This document shows positions 52,348-60,379 of a DNA stretch of 64,000 bases, piece by piece. How positions within the stretch are numbered: the first letter of the stretch is position 1; each line of letters begins with the position of its first letter. The notes beneath the pieces are model-generated. The model saw only the letters and a program-made list of their open reading frames with translations, was not told the origin of the DNA and searched no databases. The position numbers were made by a program, and so were the translations under genes. The DNA is from Lachnospiraceae bacterium (GTDB lineage: Bacteria; Bacillota; Clostridia; Lachnospirales; Lachnospiraceae). The stretch is from positions 1 through 64,000 of the forward strand of contig JAFUXA010000002.1 in NCBI GenBank assembly GCA_017470985.1, written 5' to 3'.

Positions 52348-52893
52348 ATGCATTACGAAGAAAAAATAACTTTGAAAAACGGGAGAGAAGCACTTATTAG
52401 AAATGCTGCCAGAGAAGATGGCAAGGATGTGCTTGATATATACAATATCACTCATGAAGAGACAGATTTTCTGCTTTCGTATCCAGATGAGAAAGGGTTT
52501 GATTTGAGTCAGGAAGAGGAATATTTAGAAGAAAAGGCAGAAAGTGAAAGAGAAGTGGAGCTTATTGCTATTGTTGATGGTAAAGCCGTTGGAATAGCAG
52601 GTATATCAGCTATAGGTGATAAATATAAGCTGAAGCATAGAGCTTCATTTGGCATTAGTATTGTGAGAGATTTCTGGGGGCTTGGAATTGGCAAAGCATT
52701 ATCAAATGCCTGTATAAAATGTGCGTTAGAAGCTGGCTATGAGCAATTGGAATTAGATGTAGTTGGTGAAAATGAAGCCGCATTATCCTTGTATAAGAGT
52801 TTGGGCTATGTGGAATTTGGACGAAATCCTAGAGGCTTTAAATCCAGAATAACAGGATATCAGGAACTGATTTACATGATGTTACAGCTGTAG
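52348..52893 (+). CDS. GNAT N-acetyltransferase
   Basis: A 181-residue acetyltransferase of the RimI/ribosomal-protein-type group. Acetyl-CoA motif A is seen as VRDFWGLGIGKALSNACIKC near residue 110, and motif B as NEAALSLYKSLGYVEFGRNP near 148. Acceptor residues are not identifiable. CAGGAGGTAC precedes the ATG. It follows the exporter by 80 bases in the same direction and may share its transcript, which would fit a drug-resistance pair, but this is inference. A two-part terminator closes the unit. Confidence 0.85.
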   Translation: MHYEEKITLKNGREALIRNAAREDGKDVLDIYNITHEETDFLLSYPDEKGFDLSQEEEYLEEKAESEREVELIAIVDGKAVGIAGISAIGDKYKLKHRASFGISIVRDFWGLGIGKALSNACIKCALEAGYEQLELDVVGENEAALSLYKSLGYVEFGRNPRGFKSRITGYQELIYMMLQL

Positions 52894-52900
52894 ATATAGT

Positions 52901-52963
52901 AAAAGAGGTGACTTTAGGTCAATATCATCAACTTGATGATATGCCCAAAGGTCACCTCTTTTT
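52901..52963. terminator. Two-tier bidirectional terminator
   Basis: AAAAGAGGTGACTTT pairs with AAAGGTCACCTCTTTTT, with an inner ATATCATCA/TGATGATAT stem. A-rich and T-rich ends allow use by the GNAT gene and by the convergent lipoprotein gene. Confidence 0.85.
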
Positions 52964-52995
52964 GTAAAGAAAAGGAAGGTATATATTATAGAATA

Positions 52996-54696
52996 TTATT
53001 CAATGACAACTGGTGTTGGCAACTTGTTGTCTTCATAAGTCCAGTTATCACCGAGAATATCTTTTAGCTTTGTACCGTATAAATCATCTTTTGAATTATA
53101 AGCATATGTACCATCTACATTTTCAAAATGATATACAGAATTCAGGTATACAACGCCACTTGTATTATAGCTTGGCATAGAATCCTCTGAGAGAAACATT
53201 TTCAACATAGGATTTTCATTTCCTTCAGGAGATTTTGATACAGCAGGACCTACGAGTATTTCATCTCGGCTATAGGTATCATTTATATTAATGCTTCCAA
53301 GTACAATTGCGTTTTTAATATCATTTTTCACAATGCCGCTCATGGCGCCAATCATGCCATATACTCCTGTGTTGTAGCTTCCAACCACTCCGCCGGCGTA
53401 TACAGTTTTGCCATCGCGGATTGATATGTCCACCTGAGAAATATTATCCTCAATGCTATCGTATCTTGCCTGTCCTACTATACCACCAGCATTAATAGAA
53501 GATACACCTTTTGCTTTGCTGATGGATACATCTATAGAACCTTTGGCAGTGCAGTTCTTTACTACAGTTGCGGCACCCTGCATTCCGCCAACATATACAT
53601 CCGTGTGCTGATCTGTCTCTGCAACAGGTTTTGCATCAGAATTTACATCTACTACGATATTCATATCTGTCTGGCAATTATAGGTTTGAGTATAACCTTC
53701 GCCGTTAATTCCACCGATATTTATCTCACTTCCGTTTGGAACATTTATGTTGGCTTTGATAGTGCCAGTAGCGCTACAATTTCGGATGACCCCGCCCCAG
53801 CAGCCGGCTGTGAGACCTGTGATTCCACAATATACCATATCGTCTTCGGAATTATCCACCTTTAAATCAATAGTGCCGCTGGTGTGGCAGTTTTCTATCA
53901 ATGTATCATTTCCTAATCCAAAGCCTAGAAGAGGGCATGTGTATACGCTTTTTTTACTGCTTCCGGATATTGTGTAATTTTCAATTGTTACATTTTTGAT
54001 GGTAGCATTTCCAGCTGCTGCTATTAGAGCAGAACCGTTTTGAGGATTTGTAATATTCAGGCCTGTGATTTTGTGGCCATTTCCGTCAAATGTGCCTCTG
54101 AAACCTTCGAACCACCACTGAGGATTAGTCATTTCATATTCCGGCAAATAGGTGCCGATTGGTGTCCAATTATCATACTCTGACAAATCGATATCATCAG
54201 TTAGAATATAGTATCCAGAGAGGTCCTCTCTGACTTTATCTAAATCGGATGCTTTGGAAATTTCAACTGGCTTGGCCCATCTAGCATATAAGTCCAGGCT
54301 TTCTGTAATAGGCATAGAATCAGGTTCATCATCCTCTGGAGGAGTTGCTCCATATTGTAAATATTTATCACCATACACCCACTCATTTTCGTATTGACCG
54401 TCAGAATGTTTTGGCTTTTTTTCAGTGTACCAGCCTGCAAAAGAGTAACCTTCTCTAGATACCTGTGGAATCAGATCTTCTCCAACTACAGCGTCCTTGT
54501 CAACGATTACAGGATCCAATTCTTCTGCACCGGAATAATTCTGGTGAAATACAACTGCAACTTTTCCATTTTCAGTCTGCACATCTGCTGCTTTGGTATC
54601 TGAGTCAATCAGAGTACATCCACTAAGCAGGCTTGTAGCCATTGTTGCCCCTAGCAACAAGCCCAACATTTTGTTTTTTGTAAAAACCTTGTTCAT
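52996..54696 (-). CDS. Surface lipoprotein with InlB-type and GLUG-like repeats
   Basis: A 566-residue exported lipoprotein; lipobox LLSGC with Cys near residue 27. Residues ~45-120 hold a Listeria-Bacteroides (InlB B-type) repeat with GYSFAGWYTEKKP. From ~150 onward there is a beta-helix-like series of short repeats of the form GG-x-GG/I-N-C, for example KNCTAKGSIDVSI and INAGGIVGQARYD, the pattern of GLUG or right-handed helix adhesins. Several Cys recur at the repeat turns. AAAAGGAG is six bases before ATG 54696. It stands alone, divergent from msrA. A role in surface attachment or polysaccharide contact is inferred. Confidence 0.82.
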   Translation of the reverse strand: MNKVFTKNKMLGLLLGATMATSLLSGCTLIDSDTKAADVQTENGKVAVVFHQNYSGAEELDPVIVDKDAVVGEDLIPQVSREGYSFAGWYTEKKPKHSDGQYENEWVYGDKYLQYGATPPEDDEPDSMPITESLDLYARWAKPVEISKASDLDKVREDLSGYYILTDDIDLSEYDNWTPIGTYLPEYEMTNPQWWFEGFRGTFDGNGHKITGLNITNPQNGSALIAAAGNATIKNVTIENYTISGSSKKSVYTCPLLGFGLGNDTLIENCHTSGTIDLKVDNSEDDMVYCGITGLTAGCWGGVIRNCSATGTIKANINVPNGSEINIGGINGEGYTQTYNCQTDMNIVVDVNSDAKPVAETDQHTDVYVGGMQGAATVVKNCTAKGSIDVSISKAKGVSSINAGGIVGQARYDSIEDNISQVDISIRDGKTVYAGGVVGSYNTGVYGMIGAMSGIVKNDIKNAIVLGSININDTYSRDEILVGPAVSKSPEGNENPMLKMFLSEDSMPSYNTSGVVYLNSVYHFENVDGTYAYNSKDDLYGTKLKDILGDNWTYEDNKLPTPVVIE

Positions 54697-54827
54697 CACT
54701 TTCTCCTTTTGATAAATAATGTATTTACCAAAATATAATAAAAAGCGGTTATGCTTTTTTTGGCAAATGTTTTCATTTTTGTAGTTTTGTTTAAATATTT
54801 TTCACCAATATAGACCTGTGGATTTCG

Positions 54828-54856
54828 TTGATTAAACCTATCTCATAGGATATAAT
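54828..54856 (+). promoter_or_regulatory. msrA promoter
   Basis: TTGATT (54828-54833) and TATAAT (54851-54856) with an exact 17-base spacer precede msrA by about 36 bases. Confidence 0.75.
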
Positions 54857-54892
54857 CATGCTAAATATTAGACAGCCATGGAGGAAAGACAG

Positions 54893-55378
54893 ATGAACGC
54901 TTATTTTGCAGGAGGATGTTTCTGGTGTGTAACACCTATTTATAAAATGTATGGTGTGGATAAGGTTATATGTGGATATTCAGGTGGCGATGAAGAAAAT
55001 CCTACCTATGAAGATGTGAAATCCCAAAAGACCGGTCATAGAGAGACTATTAAGCTTGAATATGATCCTGAGAAAGTATCTTATGATAAATTGTTGGATA
55101 TTTATTTTGCAAATGTTGATCCTTTTGATGGAGAAGGTCAGTTTATAGATAATGGCTTCTCATACACTCTTGCAATTTATTATAATTCGGAAGAGGAAAT
55201 GAGGCTTGCTCGGGAGAAAATCAATCAACTGGAAGCAAAGTCGCAGCGTCAAGTCCATGTGGAATTGGAACCATTTAAGAACTTCTATGAGGCTGAGGAA
55301 TATCATCAGGATTATTATTTGAAAAATCCTGAGGCATTTGAAAAAGAACTTATTGAGTCGGGCAGAAAGAAAGCTTAG
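54893..55378 (+). CDS. msrA: Peptide-methionine (S)-S-oxide reductase
   Basis: A 161-residue enzyme repairing oxidised methionine. The catalytic Cys is in AGGCFWC near residue 10, followed by GYSGGDEENPTYEDV and TGHRETIKLEYDP, and the conserved YHQDYY closes the active site near 139. The usual resolving Cys pair of long MsrA proteins is absent at the C-terminus, but GCFWC contains a second Cys. The start is ATG 54893, after GGAGG; the ATG at 54878 overlaps that site. It is monocistronic and may help survival during oxygen exposure. Confidence 0.94.
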   Translation: MNAYFAGGCFWCVTPIYKMYGVDKVICGYSGGDEENPTYEDVKSQKTGHRETIKLEYDPEKVSYDKLLDIYFANVDPFDGEGQFIDNGFSYTLAIYYNSEEEMRLAREKINQLEAKSQRQVHVELEPFKNFYEAEEYHQDYYLKNPEAFEKELIESGRKKA

Positions 55379-55414
55379 CCATAACAGCATTCATATATGC
55401 TTCAGGACATTTTT

Positions 55415-56026
55415 TTAGTTTATATTGTGCGGACGTACACAATGTATAATTGCGTTTATAACATGCTCCGGTGAGTCATTACATTCTTCTGAAATCCACT
55501 GTTGAATTATGGCATTTACTCCATATAGATAAAATGCAATCCAATATGATTGTTCATCTTTAGGTATATTGAACTTATTCATTATAGGGAGCATGATATA
55601 TTTTTTTATATTATTAAAATGTAAATCGGTCTGCATGGCAGATGGATTTTTGCTTGCAGCAAAAAAGACTTTTTGATTGTCCTTTACAAATTGTAAATAA
55701 GGCATCAGGAAGTCTTTGTTTATAATAATTAATTCATTGGCATCGGCTTGTTGAATTTTTTTCATAAATTCTGTGGCTTCCATCTTATAGTAGTTATACA
55801 GTTCTTGATTTAGACCTTCTATGGTCTCGGACAGTAGGTCTTGCATTCCTTCATAGTGTAAATAGAAAGTTGAGCGATTAACACCGGCTTTATCGCACAC
55901 TTCCTTTACAGTAATAAACTCATAGGCCTTGATTTCCAACAATGAAATCAAGGCCTCGTTCATGAGTTTTGAGGTATGAAAATATTTACTATTCATTTTT
56001 TTAGAAGATGTATTATTCTTCTGCAT
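55415..56026 (-). CDS. TetR/AcrR-family regulator
   Basis: A 203-residue regulator with the helix-turn-helix TVKEVCDKAGVNRSTFYLHY at about residues 38-57 and a helical TetR_C_7-like ligand domain. It is the last gene of a minus-strand trio with a two-helix membrane protein and an NTF2-like protein. Its start overlaps the membrane protein gene by 14 bases, so the three are co-translated and it probably regulates them. The ligand is unknown. It is not close to the TetR at 15.6 kb. Confidence 0.88.
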   Translation of the reverse strand: MQKNNTSSKKMNSKYFHTSKLMNEALISLLEIKAYEFITVKEVCDKAGVNRSTFYLHYEGMQDLLSETIEGLNQELYNYYKMEATEFMKKIQQADANELIIINKDFLMPYLQFVKDNQKVFFAASKNPSAMQTDLHFNNIKKYIMLPIMNKFNIPKDEQSYWIAFYLYGVNAIIQQWISEECNDSPEHVINAIIHCVRPHNIN

Positions 56027-56375
56027 TTTTGATTATTTCCTTTGCCAATTCAGTAATATCAAAAGCATATTTCGCTTTTCTTTTTGATAATATCATATTG
56101 TATAGAGGATAGTTAATACTTATACCTATAATTCCAATTAGTCCGATTATTGTTCCTGTTATGATAAATTGGATAGAACCATTACCAATAATGCCCATGC
56201 CCAAACATAATCCCACGCCGAGTATCAGAGTCATTATGGATCCCAGAATTATGGAAAAAACAAGAGCGGGTCTCTTTGCTGCTCGATCAAGTTTTTTGAG
56301 TGCAGTCAGTTTAGATGCTTCTTTGGGTGCATACTGGCTGGCGATGGATTCTGCATATATTTTATCAGTGTTCAT
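56013..56375 (-). CDS. Small two-helix membrane protein of unknown function
   Basis: A 120-residue protein with soluble ends and two central membrane helices (about 38-60 and 66-88) that are Gly/Ile-rich. The N-terminal ESIASQYAPKEASKLTALKK segment matches a clostridial family sometimes labelled dihydropteridine reductase in databases, a name I would not trust, as no enzyme motif is visible. I use ATG 56375, after AAGGAGAT, in place of a longer frame. It lies between the NTF2-like and TetR genes of one operon. Confidence 0.75.
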   Translation of the reverse strand: MNTDKIYAESIASQYAPKEASKLTALKKLDRAAKRPALVFSIILGSIMTLILGVGLCLGMGIIGNGSIQFIITGTIIGLIGIIGISINYPLYNMILSKRKAKYAFDITELAKEIIKNAEE

Positions 56376-56397
56376 GTTAATCTCCTTACTGTAATTT

Positions 56398-56880
56398 TTA
56401 GTGCTGTGGCATATTTCCACCATCAGTATATAAGTCTAATCTTGTGACCATAAGTTTGCCATCTACGGTTTCAAATTTATTAAACTCTGTAACTGTCATT
56501 TTAAATACTGGTGGATTATCCATTCCCTTTGGAATTAAATACATATCATAGATAAGGGCCACGGTATCTTCGCTAACAATAGATTGTAGAATCGGTCCCA
56601 TTTCCATTGAACAACGATCTCTTTGATCTTTCATGCTGACTCTATAATCAGAGTAAATCTGCTCGCCACCAATTGCATTGATAATAGCATTTGGAGCATA
56701 TAGGCTGTCTGCGCATTTTAACCAACCTTCATAGTCTGGCTGCCATGTTCCCCACCAATCGTACATCCTTTTTTCCATTTCATCCTGAATAGAAGTGATA
56801 GGTTTGGCATCATATTCGTGCATTGCTTTCTCTCTCAATGCCTTTGAATTTTCCATAGTTGCTGTTTCAGTTAATCTCAT
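56398..56880 (-). CDS. NTF2/SnoaL-like fold protein
   Basis: A 160-residue protein with the size and strand-helix pattern of SnoaL/NTF2-type proteins, which form a cone-shaped pocket for small molecules. The helix has MYDWWGTWQPDYEGWLKCAD, typical of a SnoaL start, followed by strands with KMTVTEFNKFE and ending in YTDGG. No catalytic residues can be assigned. GGAGG stands 11 bases before ATG 56880. It leads the minus-strand trio with the membrane protein and TetR; a ligand-binding or detoxification role is a guess from the fold. Confidence 0.7.
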   Translation of the reverse strand: MRLTETATMENSKALREKAMHEYDAKPITSIQDEMEKRMYDWWGTWQPDYEGWLKCADSLYAPNAIINAIGGEQIYSDYRVSMKDQRDRCSMEMGPILQSIVSEDTVALIYDMYLIPKGMDNPPVFKMTVTEFNKFETVDGKLMVTRLDLYTDGGNMPQH

Positions 56881-57162
56881 AATTATTACCTCCAATGTGT
56901 TTGTTATGGCTATAGTTTACCTGTTAAATAATGGTGAAAGAACAACATGTTTGGAATAATCTGTTGATTTTTGAAAATATAAAGTAAAACAGGAAAAGGA
57001 TATATTATTATTTGCAGGATTAATAGAATAGAAATTAACTCTGTTAAAAATGCCTAAAACAAGATAGAATAATTGCAGATAATCTTATTTTATGTTTAAT
57101 AAAAATAGTGTATAATTCTACGGTTGAGTAAGAAGAGAGATTAGAGAAGAGGAGAGAATCAT

Positions 57163-58590
57163 ATGGGTGATTATAGAAGAAAAACCAAGATTGTATGTAC
57201 ACTTGGACCAGCCAGTGAAGGTGAAGAGGTAATGCGTAAGCTTATGCTTGCGGGAATGAATGTTGCTAGATTTAACTTCTCACATGGTGAGCATGATGAG
57301 CAGAGAAATAAGTTTAATACATTGAAGAAGCTGAGAGAAGAGTTAAATCTTCCGGTTGCAGCTCTTCTTGATACAAAGGGACCTGAAATCCGTCTTAGAA
57401 CTTTTGAAAATGAATCTGTAGTTTTGGAGGAAGGTCAGACATTTACACTTACAACAGACCAGGATGTAATTGGCGATGAGACCAAAGTTGCTGTCAGCTA
57501 TGAGGATTTGACAGAGGATGTACACGCAGGTACACATATCCTTATTGATGACGGTTTGATTGAGATGATTGTTACAGATGTTCATGACAAGGATATCGTA
57601 TGTAAGGTGTTAAATGGTGGTAAGATTTCCAATAAGAAGGGTGTAAATGTGCCAAATGCAAACCTTTCAATGGAATTTATCAGCCCTAAGGATAAGAAGG
57701 ATTTGATCTTCGCAGTTCAGGAAGGATTCGATTTCGTTGCTGCATCATTTACAAGAACAGCTGACGATATTATGGCAATCCGCGACGTGTTAAATGAGTA
57801 CGGCGGAGAGAAGATCAAGATTATTGCCAAGATTGAGAACAATCAGGGTATTGAAAATATTGATGATATCATTGCAGTATCTGATGGTGTAATGGTTGCC
57901 CGTGGTGACATGGGTGTAGAAGTTCCTATGGAGGAAGTTCCTGTCATTCAGAAGATGCTTATCAAAAAGGTATATCAGGCTGGTAAGATTGTAATTACTG
58001 CAACACAGATGCTTGACTCTATGATGAGCCATCCAAGACCAACCAGAGCTGAGGTTGCCGATGTGGCAAATGCTATTTATGATGGTACTTCAGCAATTAT
58101 GCTTTCAGGTGAGTCTGCTGCTGGTAAATATCCGGTTGATGCTGTAAAGACAATGGATAGAATTGCCAAGAGAATTGAGCAGGATATTAATTACACTCAT
58201 AGACTTCAGCAGAGAGAGGATGTTAAGCCAAATATTACAGATGCGGTTTCACATTCTACATGTCTTCTTGCAGCTGACTTGAATGCGACAGCAATTGTTA
58301 CTGTAACAAAGTCAGGAAGAACAGCTCAGATGATTAATAAATATCGTCCGGCTTCACCTATTATTGCTGGATGTATTGATGAGCAGGTATGGCGCCAGAT
58401 GGGAATGTGCTGGGGCGTTACACCGATTCTTGTAGAAGAGCAGGATGACGCTGAGAAGTTATTTGACCATGCATTGGAGAGATCCAAGGCAGCTCATCTT
58501 GTAAAAGAGGGAGATGTGGCAGTGCTTACAGCTGGAGTTCCAGTTGGAATTTCCGGTACAACAAACCTTATCAAGGCTGTTGAAGTTTAA
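57163..58590 (+). CDS. pyk: Pyruvate kinase
   Basis: A 475-residue enzyme making pyruvate and ATP from phosphoenolpyruvate in glycolysis. Motifs include KIVCTLGPASEGEE near 4, MNVARFNFSHGEHDE near 33, DTKGPEIR near 70, IIAKIENNQGIENID near 220 (catalytic Lys), MVARGDMGVEVPMEEVP near 244 and the ITATQMLDSM loop near 285. It lacks the extra C-terminal PEP-utiliser domain found in Bacillus Pyk (~585 aa). GAGGAGAG precedes the ATG. TATAAT at 57111-57116 is the probable -10, with a poor -35. A strong terminator follows. Confidence 0.97.
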   Translation: MGDYRRKTKIVCTLGPASEGEEVMRKLMLAGMNVARFNFSHGEHDEQRNKFNTLKKLREELNLPVAALLDTKGPEIRLRTFENESVVLEEGQTFTLTTDQDVIGDETKVAVSYEDLTEDVHAGTHILIDDGLIEMIVTDVHDKDIVCKVLNGGKISNKKGVNVPNANLSMEFISPKDKKDLIFAVQEGFDFVAASFTRTADDIMAIRDVLNEYGGEKIKIIAKIENNQGIENIDDIIAVSDGVMVARGDMGVEVPMEEVPVIQKMLIKKVYQAGKIVITATQMLDSMMSHPRPTRAEVADVANAIYDGTSAIMLSGESAAGKYPVDAVKTMDRIAKRIEQDINYTHRLQQREDVKPNITDAVSHSTCLLAADLNATAIVTVTKSGRTAQMINKYRPASPIIAGCIDEQVWRQMGMCWGVTPILVEEQDDAEKLFDHALERSKAAHLVKEGDVAVLTAGVPVGISGTTNLIKAVEV

Positions 58591-58617
58591 TATTAGAATA
58601 AATATGTAATTTGAAAT

Positions 58618-58649
58618 GGATGCTTCCAGTTGATGGGGCATCCTTTTTT
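58618..58649 (+). terminator. Intrinsic terminator after pyk
   Basis: GGATGC (58618-58623) pairs with GCATCC (58638-58643), followed by six T residues. Confidence 0.85.
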
Positions 58650-58672
58650 GTATGTAAGAAAAGTAGTAAAGA

Positions 58673-58780
58673 CCAGTAAAAGAATTTAAAACCAGTAAAA
58701 ACTAGTAAAGACCAGTAAAGACTAGTAAAAGAATTTAAAACCAGTAAAAACTAGTAAAGACTAGTAAAAACCAGTAAAAG
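58673..58780 (+). repeat. Helically phased CYAGTAAA repeats
   Basis: CCAGTAAA or CTAGTAAA occurs nine times, at 58673, 58692, 58702, 58712, 58722, 58741, 58751, 58761 and 58771. Spacing is 10 bases within groups, with two 19-base gaps filled by AGAATTTAAA. The pattern 19-10-10-10 repeats, so a 49-bp unit is present about twice. A-tracts at helical phase should bend DNA and may bind a regulator of the ATPase gene starting 50 bases later. Iteron-like, but no replication gene is near. Confidence 0.85.
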
Positions 58781-58830
58781 ATGATATGATAAATAATCAT
58801 ATAATAATGTTATTATTTATGGAGGCGCGT

Positions 58831-59871
58831 ATGAAGAAAAATCCATATACATTGCTTTTTGGCAAGGAACCTAAGCAGAACATAAATCGTTTTTCAGAGA
58901 GTAGTACTGTGCTGGGGAATTTTACTGATGAAGATTATTCGGAACAATTATATATAGTTACAGGTGTCAGAGGTGCTGGTAAGACGGTATTTATGACAGA
59001 AGTGGCAAATAAGTTGAGAGAAAATGAAGATTGGATTGTAATTGAGCTAAATTCTGAGGCAGACTTAATGACCGATTTGGCTTCAAAACTATCCAGTGAG
59101 CAAAAACTTGCTGAGATATTTAGAAAGGCAAAGATAAATCTATCTTTCTGGGGATTTGGTCTTGAAGTTGATGGTGCGGCACCAATTACAAATTTAGAAA
59201 CTGCTATTACCAAAATGCTTGAGAGTATAAGGAAGCAGAATAAGCGAGTGTTAGTTACAATTGATGAGGTTGTTAGTAATAAGTCTATGAGCGAGTTTGC
59301 CAGTGCTTTCCAGATTTTTATTAGACAAGAACTGCCAATCTTTCTATTGATGACTGGATTGTATCAAAACATAGAAGAACTTCAGAATAGAAAGAATCTG
59401 ACATTCTTATTACGAGCACCAAAGATTACATTGAAGCCGTTGAATTTACGTATGATGGCGGAGAGCTATGAAAAGAATCTGGAAGTATCACCAGAGGATG
59501 CTAATGAAATGAGTCGATTAACCAAGGGCTATCCTTTTGCATTTCAGGTGTTGGGCTATATGACTTGGGAAAATAAAGGAGACTATAAGAAAGCTTTAAG
59601 TGAATTTAGACAACAACTTGAGGATTTGGTATATGACAAAATCTGGTCTGAGTTATCAGAGAATGATAAGGTTGTAGCAACTGCAATTGCAAAGTCAGAA
59701 AATGAGAAAGTGTCTGAGATAAGAGAAATATTGAATATTACAAATAACCAGTTTAATCCATATAAGAAACGACTTCTAAAAAAAGGATTGATTACTGATG
59801 AATATGGTTATGCCAGATTCACATTACCAATGTTTAAGGAGTATGTGCTGACGGTAAGTGAATCATTATAG
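58831..59871 (+). CDS. P-loop ATPase (archaeal-type ATPase/STAND-like)
   Basis: A 346-residue ATP-binding protein of a type common in Firmicutes. The Walker A TGVRGAGKTVF is near residue 45, the Walker B RVLVTIDEV near 141, and a sensor-like LLMTGLYQN near 172. The final ~70 residues resemble a winged helix, with SEIREILNITNNQFNPYKKR suggesting DNA binding. ATGGAGGCGCG gives a strong binding site for ATG 58831; an upstream ATG at 58786 lacks one. It is monocistronic with an unusual repeat-bearing promoter. The function is unknown; related proteins occur near mobile or conflict genes, but none are visible here. Confidence 0.8.
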   Translation: MKKNPYTLLFGKEPKQNINRFSESSTVLGNFTDEDYSEQLYIVTGVRGAGKTVFMTEVANKLRENEDWIVIELNSEADLMTDLASKLSSEQKLAEIFRKAKINLSFWGFGLEVDGAAPITNLETAITKMLESIRKQNKRVLVTIDEVVSNKSMSEFASAFQIFIRQELPIFLLMTGLYQNIEELQNRKNLTFLLRAPKITLKPLNLRMMAESYEKNLEVSPEDANEMSRLTKGYPFAFQVLGYMTWENKGDYKKALSEFRQQLEDLVYDKIWSELSENDKVVATAIAKSENEKVSEIREILNITNNQFNPYKKRLLKKGLITDEYGYARFTLPMFKEYVLTVSESL

Positions 59872-59875
59872 ATTT

Positions 59876-60052
59876 TTACTTGAACTGATTTAATTCTGCT
59901 TTATATTTATAATCAATTTCAGCTAAATCTTTGATGATCTGTTCCTTGTCGACACCTTCGCTTTCACACAGTTCATCCAAACTGCTATATTTATCTCTCA
60001 ATGCTGTATTGATTACGCTGAGTAGCATTACTTTATCTTTTGGTAAGTTCAT
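59876..60052 (-). CDS. DUF4250 family small protein (58 aa)
   Basis: A 58-residue minus-strand frame starting MNLPKDKVMLLSVINTALRD and containing YSSLDELCESEGVDK. This matches the DUF4250 pattern known from Lachnospiraceae (N-terminal NLPKDP-MLLS-VN and a mid YSSLDELC). AAAGAGG lies five bases before the ATG. It converges on the ATPase gene with only a few bases between stops. It is too short for many gene callers but clearly real from family resemblance. The function is unknown; a small DNA-binding helical protein is possible. Confidence 0.85.
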   Translation of the reverse strand: MNLPKDKVMLLSVINTALRDKYSSLDELCESEGVDKEQIIKDLAEIDYKYKAELNQFK

Positions 60053-60096
60053 ATTTAACCTCTTTCTATTAATATATTTATTTTTAAATTACACCA

Positions 60097-60236
60097 ATAT
60101 CATCAGGTAGAAACTACTTTAAGCAAAAACATGGAAAACGCCGGCACTTAATGAGCAATTTATTGCGAATTTAGTACCGCTGCGTTTTCCCTGTAGCGCA
60201 AGCGTTTTTGCGAAAGTGGTTTCTGCCGGATGATAT
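60097..60236. repeat. 140-bp imperfect palindrome (MITE-like)
   Basis: The left arm from ATATCATCAGGTAGAAACTA pairs with the right arm ending GGTTTCTGCCGGATGATAT. Inner blocks GCAAAAAC/GTTTTTGC, GGAAAACGC/GCGTTTTCC and CGG-ACT-AAT/ATT-AGT-CCG continue the pairing to an AATTTATT tip. Mismatches and a ~12-base bulge on the right arm are present. It lies between the DUF4250 gene and the pta promoter. The size and structure suggest a small non-autonomous element. Confidence 0.7.
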
Positions 60237-60280
60237 GGATTGTTCAATCAAAATGATATGGACTGTTCAACTTGATATGG
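60231..60280 (+). promoter_or_regulatory. Direct repeats upstream of pta
   Basis: TGATATGGAYTGTTCAA occurs at 60231-60247 and 60254-60270 (23 bases apart), and TGATATGG again at 60273-60280. The block lies 30 bases before the pta -35 and looks like a regulator binding site, or a duplication at the edge of the palindrome. Confidence 0.55.
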
Positions 60281-60310
60281 CGTATACCACATTGTTCTAC
60301 AATAAATACT

Positions 60311-60338
60311 TTGAAAAACAATGTCAAGGTGTTAGAAT
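60311..60338 (+). promoter_or_regulatory. pta promoter
   Basis: TTGAAA (60311-60316) and TAGAAT (60333-60338) with 16 bases between lie about 40 bases before the start codon. Confidence 0.6.
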
Positions 60339-60379
60339 TGAAAACGGAAATATACTTTATTTATAAAGGAGTAAAATTT

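Noticed and set aside
54240-54603. Frames on both strands inside the repeat lipoprotein gene
   Set aside because: They lack binding sites and overlap a protein with a clear lipobox and repeat structure.
58673-58780. Plasmid-type replication iterons
   Set aside because: No rep gene, origin-type AT block with DnaA boxes, or partition gene nearby; neighbours are chromosomal housekeeping genes.
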